Part shown: in pieces, positions 16,222-22,934 of the stretch
Position numbering within the stretch: position 1 is the first letter of the stretch
Layout of the letters: every line of letters starts with the position of its first letter
NCBI RefSeq assembly: GCF_900116645.1
Contig: NZ_FPBO01000056.1
Location: 1 to 35,644, forward strand
Origin: Pseudoduganella namucuonensis
GTDB taxonomy: Bacteria; Pseudomonadota; Gammaproteobacteria; Burkholderiales; Burkholderiaceae_D
Reading direction: 5' to 3'
DNA length: 35,644 bases
The notes under the pieces: generated by a model
The model's input: only the letters and a program-made list of their open reading frames with translations
What the model was told of the DNA's origin: nothing
Database searches by the model: none
Program-made: the position numbers and the translations under genes

Positions 16222-17384
16222 GCCGCAGCGCCGTATTCCTGGACGAGATGGGCATCGGCCCGCAATGGCGCTTGCGGAACGCCGCGCCGGCCATGTTCGA
16301 CGAGGATGCCGAGGCGGACGGGTTGGACGCCGACGCCATCGTGTACGCGGGCGAAGCGGCCGGTGCGCCAGCCGCCGAGGCGGTAGCCGCCGCGCCGAAG
16401 GCCGCGGCGACCGCCCCCGCCGCGCTTGCAAACGAGCTTGCACCCGTCGCCGCGTCGCCTGCGAGGACGCCATCCGCCGGCCAGCCGCCGGCCGCCGCGA
16501 ACGCTGACGAGGATTCGACTGCCTGGTTCGACGAGGCGCCCGCCGTCCCGCCGCCCGCCGCCGGTGCGCGCCCACAGGCGGCCGCCCAGGCGCCAGGCGC
16601 CCCTCAACGCCCGCCGGCCGGCATGTCGGCGCCCGCGGCGCCGGCCCAGCAACGCGCGGCCGCCCAGCCACCCGCCGCGCGTCCGCCCGCCGCCCACCCG
16701 GCCGCCGACGGCATTGGCGACGAATCGACCGCCTGGTTCGACGACGTGCCCGCCGGCATGGTCCCTGTGGCTCGCGCCGCACCGCCGGCGCCGTTCGACG
16801 ACAACGCCGTGCGCGGCCCCGTGTCTGCCGAAGCCATCGCCAACATGGACTGGTCCGCCCTGCGGGCCGCCGTGCAAACCTGCACCCGCTGCGAGCTGTG
16901 CGAAACCCGCAAGGCCGCCGTCCCCGGACGCGGCGACGCGCACGCGCAATGGCTGGTGCTGGCCACCGCCCCGAACGAGGAGGACGAATCGCAGCAGCGT
17001 CCCGTCAGCGCCGAACCCGGCCAGCTGCTGGACAACATGCTGAAGGCCATCTCCCTCGCGCCCGAGGAGGACGCCTACGTCACCACGCTGGTGAAATGCC
17101 GCCCGCCGGCCGACCGCCCGCCCAATCCGGACGAGCTGTCCTCCTGCCGCCCCTATCTGCAACGCGAACTGGAACTGGCCGGCACCCGCGCCATCCTCAC
17201 ACTGGGCCACACCGCCGGCAAGGGCCTGCTGGGCGCCGCCGCGCGCGGCAAGGTGCTGCGCCACGACGGCATTCCCACCGTCGCCACCTACCACCCGGCC
17301 GACCTGCTGCGCAAGCCGGAAGACAAGGCTCGGGCGTGGGCCGACCTGTGCCTGGCGAAGGCCGCCCATGCCGGACGCGCTTGA
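16218..17384 (+). CDS. Uracil-DNA glycosylase, family-4-like, with long disordered N-terminus
   Basis: The 388-residue product has a C-terminal uracil-DNA glycosylase domain (about 210-385). Four cysteines in family-4 spacing probably hold a [4Fe-4S] cluster: Cys222, Cys225, Cys294 and Cys310, with an extra Cys228. VKCRPPADRPP, LTLGHTAGKGLL and YHPADLLR (His359) also fit. The motif usually written GEAPG is ATAPN here (249-253), so the uracil-site loop diverges and activity should not be assumed. Residues 1-210 form an Ala/Pro-rich, probably disordered extension. It contains two copies of a [DE]STAWFD[ED].P motif (about 99-108 and 169-178), possibly a partner-binding peptide. The start overlaps the rimI stop; the end overlaps the DUF1853 start by 17 bp. 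Confidence 0.85.
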   Translation: MSRSAVFLDEMGIGPQWRLRNAAPAMFDEDAEADGLDADAIVYAGEAAGAPAAEAVAAAPKAAATAPAALANELAPVAASPARTPSAGQPPAAANADEDSTAWFDEAPAVPPPAAGARPQAAAQAPGAPQRPPAGMSAPAAPAQQRAAAQPPAARPPAAHPAADGIGDESTAWFDDVPAGMVPVARAAPPAPFDDNAVRGPVSAEAIANMDWSALRAAVQTCTRCELCETRKAAVPGRGDAHAQWLVLATAPNEEDESQQRPVSAEPGQLLDNMLKAISLAPEEDAYVTTLVKCRPPADRPPNPDELSSCRPYLQRELELAGTRAILTLGHTAGKGLLGAAARGKVLRHDGIPTVATYHPADLLRKPEDKARAWADLCLAKAAHAGRA

Positions 17385-18414
17385 CAGCGGGTACACCTTC
17401 CAGGCGCGCTTCGAGCGCCATTGGAGCCATCTGACGCGCCCCCATGTGCGCGCCCTGGCCTGGCTGCTGGAGGCGCCGGACCTGCTGGACCCGGTCTCGC
17501 CGCACTGGCACGGCCGCGTCGCCACCCTCGGCCCGGTGTCGGATGCGACCCGCGCCTGGCTGGCGGCGCTGGAGCGCGATCCCGCGCCGCTGGACGCCGC
17601 CCTGGGCGGCCGCGTCTATTCCCGTCTCGGCCTGTACGCGGAAAAGCTGATGGCCTTCTATTTCGATCAGCACGGCATGCTGGCCGCCCACGGCCTGCAG
17701 GTGCGCGCCAACCGCAACGACACCGTCGGCGAGTTCGACTTTCTGCTGCGCGAAGGCGGCCTGCTGCTGCACTACGAGTTCGCCACCAAGTTCTACCTGC
17801 TGGACAACCTGGCCGACGCCGCCGGCTTCAATCATCTGGTCGGCCCCAACCTGGCCGACACGCTGGGCCTCAAGATACGCAAGACCTTCGCCCGCCAGCT
17901 GGAACTGGCCAACCATCCCGCCGCCCAGGCTGTCCTGCCTGGGCCGGTGGACAAGGCGCAGGCGCTGGTCAAGGGCTGGCTGTTTCATCCGCCCGGCGAG
18001 GCGCGCGCGCTGGACGGCATCTCGGCCGATCATTGCCGGGGCTACTGGACCACGCTGGGTGAATTCGCCGCCGCGCACGCCGACGCCACCGCCGGGAACG
18101 CCGCCGGCCCGCGCTATGTGGTGATGCCGCGCCTGCAATGGCTGGCGCCGCTGAAAGTGCGCCTGGCCGCGCCAGGGGACGCGCCAGCGTTGCCCGGCAC
18201 CATACTGCCCGTCGAGCGGGCCGCCGCGCTGGACGCGGAAACGCTGGCGCTGGCCGTGCTGGCGCGGTTCGAACTGGAGGCGTCGCCGGTGATGGCGGCG
18301 ACGGTCAGGGAGGAGGGCGGCTGGCTGATTGAAACGGGGCGCGGCTTCATCACCCCGGACGACTGGCGCGAACGCGCCGCCGCGCGCCGCGCGAAGGGCG
18401 CGCTGCCGCTTTAG
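17368..18414 (+). CDS. DUF1853 family protein
   Basis: This 348-residue protein matches what I recall of DUF1853: an N-terminal helical part with RALAWLLEAPDLL and GRVYSRLGLYAEKLMAFYF, then a central NDTVGEFDFLLREGG-LLLHYEFATKFYLL and LGPNLADTL-like segments. The central E-x-D followed by a strand and E-x-A-x-K is reminiscent of a PD-(D/E)XK nuclease core, but that is an inference. Biological function is unknown. It overlaps the glycosylase gene by 17 bp, with a weak Shine-Dalgarno, so it probably depends on upstream translation. Its stop lies 1 bp from the stop of the convergent lplT. Confidence 0.85.
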   Translation: MPDALDSGYTFQARFERHWSHLTRPHVRALAWLLEAPDLLDPVSPHWHGRVATLGPVSDATRAWLAALERDPAPLDAALGGRVYSRLGLYAEKLMAFYFDQHGMLAAHGLQVRANRNDTVGEFDFLLREGGLLLHYEFATKFYLLDNLADAAGFNHLVGPNLADTLGLKIRKTFARQLELANHPAAQAVLPGPVDKAQALVKGWLFHPPGEARALDGISADHCRGYWTTLGEFAAAHADATAGNAAGPRYVVMPRLQWLAPLKVRLAAPGDAPALPGTILPVERAAALDAETLALAVLARFELEASPVMAATVREEGGWLIETGRGFITPDDWRERAAARRAKGALPL

Positions 18415-18415
18415 T

Positions 18416-19678
18416 TCAGTGTTTGGCTTCGCCGATCAGCGACATCGAATCCTGCTGGCGCTGGTTGGCCGCGTGCAGGCGCATGATAAAGAACATCACC
18501 CCCGCCATGAACAGGCCGAACAGGATGATGATGGCGTCCAGTCCCAGGTGCAGCCGTATCATCAGCGAATACATCGCCAGCATGACCAGGATGGACAGGT
18601 TCTCGTTGAAGTTCTGCACCGCGATCGAATGGCCGGCGCTCATCAGCACGTGGCCGCGGTGCTGCAGCAGCGCGTTCATCGGCACCACGAAGTAGCCCGC
18701 GATCGCGCCGATCACCACCAGCAGCGGGTAGGCGACATAGCTGGAATGCACCAGCGTCATGCCCATCACGATCATGCCCATGAGGATGCCCAGCGGAATC
18801 ACGCTCAGCGACTTGCGCAGCGTGACGTAGCGGGCCGACAGCACCGCGCCGATGGCCATGCCGATGGCCACCATGCCCACCAGGCTGGTGGCCTGGTCAT
18901 AGCGCATGTTCAGCGCCTTCTGCGCCCACTCCAGCACGATCAGCTGCAAGGTGGCGCCCGCGCCCCAGAACAGCGTGGTCACGGCCAGCGAGATCTGGCC
19001 CAGCTTGTCGCGCCACAGCAGCGTGAAGCAGTTGGAGAAGTCGGCGATCAGCTTGATCGGATTGCGTTCCTGGTGCGGATAGACGCAGCCGGTGTCCGGG
19101 ATGCGCAGGTTGAAGACGGCGGCCAGCACATAGGTCGCGCCCAGCACGCACAGGGCCGCCTCGGTGGTGGTGTCGATGCCGGTCTCGACCATCGGCACGT
19201 CGATGCCGAGCAGGAAGCTGGAGAACTTGCCGGTGACCAGCGCGCCGCCCAGCACCGTGCCCAGGATGATGGAGGTGACGGTCAGGCCCTCGATCCAGCC
19301 GTTGGCGGCCACCAGCTTTTCAGCCGGCAACAGCTCGGTCAGGATGCCGTATTTGGCGGGCGAATACACGGCCGCGCCGAAGCCGACGATGGCGTAGGCC
19401 AGCAGTGGATGCACATGGAAGAAGATCATCGCGCAGCCCAGGATCTTGATCATGTTGGCGATGAACATGACCTTGCCTTTGGGCAGGGAATCCGAGAACG
19501 CACCGACAAAAGCGGCCAACAGCACGTAAAACAGCACAAAAGACAGTTTCAGCAATGGCGTCAGCCACGCCGGGGATTTCATGGAAATCAGCAGGTCGAT
19601 CGCGACGAATAGCAGCGCATTGTCAGCAAGCGACGAAAAAAACTGCGCTGCCATGATGGTATAGAAACCACGATTCAT
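18416..19678 (-). CDS. lplT: Lysophospholipid transporter LplT (MFS)
   Basis: This 420-residue major-facilitator protein would flip lysophospholipids across the inner membrane for re-acylation. It has about 12 hydrophobic segments. It begins with MNRGFYTIMAAQFFSSLADN, close to known LplT N-termini, followed by AAFVGAFSDSLPKGKVMFIAN and AAVYSPAKYGILTELLP. In E. coli lplT is coupled to aas (acyltransferase/acyl-ACP synthetase); no aas gene is present here, so the acylation partner must be elsewhere. The Shine-Dalgarno is weak. The upstream region shared with alr carries two palindromes and a LexA-like box. It converges on the DUF1853 gene with a 1-bp gap, so the two transcripts must overlap. 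Confidence 0.93.
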   Translation of the reverse strand: MNRGFYTIMAAQFFSSLADNALLFVAIDLLISMKSPAWLTPLLKLSFVLFYVLLAAFVGAFSDSLPKGKVMFIANMIKILGCAMIFFHVHPLLAYAIVGFGAAVYSPAKYGILTELLPAEKLVAANGWIEGLTVTSIILGTVLGGALVTGKFSSFLLGIDVPMVETGIDTTTEAALCVLGATYVLAAVFNLRIPDTGCVYPHQERNPIKLIADFSNCFTLLWRDKLGQISLAVTTLFWGAGATLQLIVLEWAQKALNMRYDQATSLVGMVAIGMAIGAVLSARYVTLRKSLSVIPLGILMGMIVMGMTLVHSSYVAYPLLVVIGAIAGYFVVPMNALLQHRGHVLMSAGHSIAVQNFNENLSILVMLAMYSLMIRLHLGLDAIIILFGLFMAGVMFFIMRLHAANQRQQDSMSLIGEAKH

Positions 19679-19778
19679 TCTGGAAGACCTGAAAACTTAT
19701 CTCGGCTTGCTTTATACCATAAATGGATGAATACCAGCTAGAAACGGGGCTTATGACTCGTGTGGCCGCCGGCGCCAT

Positions 19779-19797
19779 AAATACCCCAGGGGTATTT
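19779..19797. promoter_or_regulatory. Palindromic operator candidate 1 (lplT/alr intergenic)
   Basis: AAATACCCCAGGGGTATTT is a perfect 9+1+9 bp palindrome. Its centre is 22 bp, about two helical turns, from that of a second near-copy. The TACCCC/GGGGTA arms resemble operators reported for the CsoR/RcnR/CstR family (copper, nickel or persulfide sensors). No such regulator gene is in this window. It lacks a T-run, so it is not a terminator. Confidence 0.6.
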
Positions 19798-19800
19798 AAT

Positions 19801-19819
19801 AAATAACCCTGGGGTATTT
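19801..19819. promoter_or_regulatory. Palindromic operator candidate 2 (lplT/alr intergenic)
   Basis: AAATAACCCTGGGGTATTT repeats the first palindrome with one arm mismatch. It lies 3 bp after the first and just before a LexA-like box. Two identical-phase sites suggest cooperative binding by one dimeric or tetrameric regulator. Confidence 0.55.
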
Positions 19820-19825
19820 GAATTG

Positions 19826-19843
19826 ACTGTATATAATTACAGT
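19826..19843. promoter_or_regulatory. LexA-like SOS box overlapping a TATAAT element
   Basis: ACTGTATATAATTACAGT contains CTGT-N8-ACAG, the core of the gammaproteobacterial/betaproteobacterial LexA operator, in an AT-rich context with a following A as in the consensus. It also contains a perfect TATAAT (19832-19837). It lies 92 bp before alr and about 150 bp before lplT. Neither gene is a recognised SOS gene, so the controlled transcript is unclear. Confidence 0.5.
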
Positions 19844-19897
19844 ATTCTTGCCATGTGGCCTGCGGCGCGGGGCCGTCTTCGGCGGCGCGCCATCCGG

Positions 19898-19903
19898 TAG
19901 AAT
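19898..19903 (+). promoter_or_regulatory. -10 element for alr-radA
   Basis: TAGAAT lies 31 bp before the alr start and would give a leader of about 25 nt. The -35 match is poor. It is downstream of the palindromes and LexA-like box, which could act on this promoter from positions -70 to -130. Confidence 0.4.
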
Positions 19904-19934
19904 ACGCGCTTCCCATCACCTTTCAGATATCAAC

Positions 19935-21023
19935 ATGCCACGGCCGATAGTCGCAACCATCCATATAGAATCGATCCAACACAATCTGGCCCGCGCCCGC
20001 GCTTGCGCGCCGGCGTCGAAGGTGTGGGGCGTGTTGAAGGCGAATGGCTACGGCCACGGCCTGGAGCGCGCCATGCGGGGGCTGGCCGGCGCGGACGGCC
20101 TGGCCCTGATCGAACCGGACAACGCGGTGCGCCTGCGCGAGCTGGGCTGGACCAAGCCCGTGCTGCTGCTGGAGGGCTGGTTCGATCCGGCCGACCTGGA
20201 CATGATGGCGCTGCACGATGTCAACGGCGCGCTGCACTGCGCGGCGCAGCTGGAGATGCTGGAGGCGGCGAAATTGTCCCGCCCCGTCAACGTGCACCTG
20301 AAAATGAACACCGGCATGAACCGCCTCGGCTTCAAGCCCGAGGAATTCGCCGCCGTCCACGCGCGCCTGCGCGCGCTGCCGCACGTGGGCGAGATCACCC
20401 TGATGACCCACTTCGCCAACGCCGACGAGGCGGCCCATCCGCGCGTCTCCATCCGCGAACAGATCCGCCGCTTCCAGGCCGGTTCGCAGGGCCTGCCGGG
20501 TCCGCGCAGCCTGTCCAACTCGGCCGGCATCTTCCAGATGCCGGAACTGGGCGGCGAGCTGGTGAGCGACTGGATACGGCCCGGCATCATGCTGTACGGC
20601 GGCACGCCGGGTGGCAAGAGCGCGGCGGAACTGGGCCTGCGCCCGGCCATGACCCTGGAAAGCGAACTGATCTCCGTGCAGCGCATAGACGCCGGCGACT
20701 GCGTGGGCTACGGCAGCCGCTTCCAGGCCGACGGCCCGATGACCATCGGCGTGGTTGCTTGCGGCTATGCCGACGGCTACCCGCGCCACGCGCCGCAGGA
20801 CACGCCGGTGCTGGTGGATGGCGTGCGCACCCGCATCGTCGGCCGCGTGTCCATGGACATGCTGACGGTGGACCTGACGCCGGTGCCCGACGCGCGCGTC
20901 GGCGGCAGGGTGGTGCTGTGGGGCGAGGGCATGCCCATCGACGAGGTGGCGGAGGCTTCCGGCACCATCGGCTACGAGTTGATGTGTGCCCTGGCCCCGC
21001 GCGTGCGGGTGCGGGAAAGTTAA
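19935..21023 (+). CDS. alr: Alanine racemase
   Basis: Alr is the PLP enzyme that interconverts L- and D-alanine, supplying D-Ala for peptidoglycan. The 362-residue product has the N-terminal TIM-barrel start MPRPIVATIHIESIQHNL and the PLP lysine Lys35 in GVLKANGYGHG. HLKMNTGMNRLGF, SNSAGIF, and the second catalytic base Tyr259 in CVGYGSRF are also visible, followed by a C-terminal beta domain with GRVSMDMLTVDL. The start at 19935 was chosen because it matches family N-termini; the frame extends 87 bp further upstream without a ribosome site. It lies 25 bp before radA, so the two are probably cotranscribed. An anabolic role is likely, since no dadA neighbour is present. Confidence 0.96.
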   Translation: MPRPIVATIHIESIQHNLARARACAPASKVWGVLKANGYGHGLERAMRGLAGADGLALIEPDNAVRLRELGWTKPVLLLEGWFDPADLDMMALHDVNGALHCAAQLEMLEAAKLSRPVNVHLKMNTGMNRLGFKPEEFAAVHARLRALPHVGEITLMTHFANADEAAHPRVSIREQIRRFQAGSQGLPGPRSLSNSAGIFQMPELGGELVSDWIRPGIMLYGGTPGGKSAAELGLRPAMTLESELISVQRIDAGDCVGYGSRFQADGPMTIGVVACGYADGYPRHAPQDTPVLVDGVRTRIVGRVSMDMLTVDLTPVPDARVGGRVVLWGEGMPIDEVAEASGTIGYELMCALAPRVRVRES

Positions 21024-21048
21024 AGGCGGAAAGCCAGGAAAGGCAGCA

Positions 21049-22428
21049 ATGGCCAAGGCCAAGACCAATTACACGTGCACCGAATGCGGCGGCACCAGCA
21101 GCAAGTGGACCGGCCAGTGCGCCGCCTGCCAGCAGTGGAACACGATGGTGGAAACCATCGTCGAGACGGCCGGCGGCAACAACCGCTATTCCAATCCGCA
21201 GCACCAGGCATTGGCGCAGACCGCGCCCGTGCTGTCGCTGCAGGACATCGAGGCGCTGGACGTGCCGCGCTTCCCCACCGGCATCGAGGAGTTCGACCGC
21301 GTGCTGGGCGGCGGCCTGGTGGCGGGCGGCGTGGTGCTGATCGGCGGCGACCCCGGCATCGGCAAATCGACGTTGCTGCTGCAGGCGCTGGCCCACATGT
21401 CGCACCTCAAGAGCGTGCTGTATGTCAGCGGCGAGGAGTCCGGCGCCCAGATCGCGCTGCGCGCCAAGCGCCTGGCCATCGACGCGCGCGACCTCAAGCT
21501 GCAGGCCGAGATCCAGCTGGAAAAGGTGCTGGCCACGCTGGCCGACCTGAAGCCGCAGGTGGCGGTGATCGACTCGATCCAGACCATGTATTCGGACGCG
21601 CTCAGCTCGGCCCCCGGCTCGGTGGCCCAGGTGCGCGAATGCGCGGCCCAGCTGACCCGCTGCGCCAAGCAGACCGGCATCACCATCATCCTGGTCGGCC
21701 ACGTGACGAAGGAGGGCGCGCTGGCCGGTCCTCGGGTGCTGGAGCACATCGTCGACACCGTGCTGTACTTCGAGGGTGACAACCACTCCAGCTTCCGGCT
21801 GGTGCGCGCCATCAAGAACCGCTTCGGCGCCGTCAACGAGCTGGGCGTCTTCGCGATGACGGAAAAGGGCCTGAAAGGGGTGTCCAACCCCTCCGCGCTG
21901 TTCCTGTCGCAGCACGACAACCAGGTGCCCGGCTCCTGCGTGATGGTGACGCAGGAGGGCACCCGCCCGCTGCTGGTGGAGATCCAGGCGCTGGTGGACG
22001 CCAGCCACCTGCCCAACGCGCGCCGGCTGTCGGTGGGCCTGGAGCAGAACCGCCTGGCCATGCTGCTGGCGGTGCTGCACCGCCACGCCGGCATCGCCGC
22101 CTTCGACCAGGACGTGTTCATCAACGCCGTGGGCGGCGTCAAGATCACCGAGCCGGCGGCCGACCTGGCCGTGCTGCTGGCGATCAACTCGTCGATGCGC
22201 AACAAGGCGCTGCCGGCCGGTTTCGTGGTGTTCGGCGAGGTGGGCCTGGCCGGCGAGATCCGTCCCGCGCCGCGCGGCCAGGAGCGCCTGCGCGAGGCGG
22301 CCAAGCTGGGCTTTTCGATCGCCATGATCCCCAAGGCCAACGCGCCCAAGCAGGCCATCGAGGGCATGAAGATCGTCGCGGTGGAGCGCATCGACGACGC
22401 GTTCACCAAGTTGCGCGAACTGCAGTAA
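21049..22428 (+). CDS. radA: DNA repair protein RadA (Sms)
   Basis: RadA is a hexameric DnaB-like ATPase that processes branched recombination intermediates with RecA. The 459-residue product has an N-terminal C4 zinc finger (Cys10, Cys13, Cys24, Cys27: CTECGG, then GQCAAC) and Walker A GGDPGIGKST (about 99-108). YVSGEES, a Walker B segment (AVIDSIQTM), the RadA-specific KNRFG motif and a C-terminal Lon-protease-like domain (FVVFGEVGLAGEIRP) follow. The start at 21049 has AGGAAAGG upstream; an earlier in-frame ATG lies inside alr. It is in a short operon with alr. The LexA-like box upstream of that operon is notable because RadA is a recombination protein. Confidence 0.97.
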   Translation: MAKAKTNYTCTECGGTSSKWTGQCAACQQWNTMVETIVETAGGNNRYSNPQHQALAQTAPVLSLQDIEALDVPRFPTGIEEFDRVLGGGLVAGGVVLIGGDPGIGKSTLLLQALAHMSHLKSVLYVSGEESGAQIALRAKRLAIDARDLKLQAEIQLEKVLATLADLKPQVAVIDSIQTMYSDALSSAPGSVAQVRECAAQLTRCAKQTGITIILVGHVTKEGALAGPRVLEHIVDTVLYFEGDNHSSFRLVRAIKNRFGAVNELGVFAMTEKGLKGVSNPSALFLSQHDNQVPGSCVMVTQEGTRPLLVEIQALVDASHLPNARRLSVGLEQNRLAMLLAVLHRHAGIAAFDQDVFINAVGGVKITEPAADLAVLLAINSSMRNKALPAGFVVFGEVGLAGEIRPAPRGQERLREAAKLGFSIAMIPKANAPKQAIEGMKIVAVERIDDAFTKLRELQ

Positions 22429-22566
22429 ACAACGGGTCGATGACGTGTCGCATGGCAACTTCGCTCCTGCAGCGAATGTGAAGGCGAAGTACAATATATG
22501 GCTGTGTAGGGCGCGCATTGCGACGCGCTCTTGCTAGATAACGCTATCAAGTTAATAGGATCAAGA

Positions 22567-22887
22567 GTGCTAGTAGATCAAAGGCAAACCAACCGCAAGA
22601 TATTGCGCGCGCGGGCAATGGTGGTGCTCGATGGCGCCACCCCGGCGCCGGCCCGCACCATCGACATCTGTTCCACCGGTATTTCGCTGACGATGGGTCA
22701 CATGGTGCCCACCGGCCAGACGGGCCAGGTCTCGTTCGAGATGCTGGTCGACGGCAAACCGATGATCATCACCTCCCGCTCGAAAGTGACGTATTGCATC
22801 TTCAGCGGCGACGACGTGAAAGTCGGCTTCCAGTTCATCAATCCGGAACCCGCCGCCCTGGCCGCCATTGCGAAATTCATGCGCTGA
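22567..22887 (+). CDS. PilZ domain protein
   Basis: This protein is 106 residues from a GTG start at 22567, preferred because AGGA lies 6 bp upstream and the protein then begins close to the PilZ motif. A TTG start at 22531 would add 12 residues. The cyclic-di-GMP-binding motif RxxxR is present (RQTNR, near residue 7). The second motif normally D/NxSxxG is DICSTG here, with Cys in place of the usual Ser. It then forms a beta-barrel-like ISLTMGH-...-GQVSFEMLVDG-...-VGFQFI. It probably acts as a small cyclic-di-GMP receptor, perhaps for motility. The FliD-like gene is 47 bp downstream, which may mean shared regulation. A TACAAT hexamer at 22490-22495 could be its -10. Confidence 0.8.
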   Translation: MLVDQRQTNRKILRARAMVVLDGATPAPARTIDICSTGISLTMGHMVPTGQTGQVSFEMLVDGKPMIITSRSKVTYCIFSGDDVKVGFQFINPEPAALAAIAKFMR

Positions 22888-22934
22888 GCGGCAAACACGT
22901 TAATATGTTCTCTATATATTAGCGAGGTGGCGCG

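Noticed and set aside
19623..19919. 98-residue minus-strand frame over the lplT start and upstream region
   Set aside because: It overlaps lplT, has no ribosome site, and crosses the palindromes and LexA-like box; no recognisable domain.
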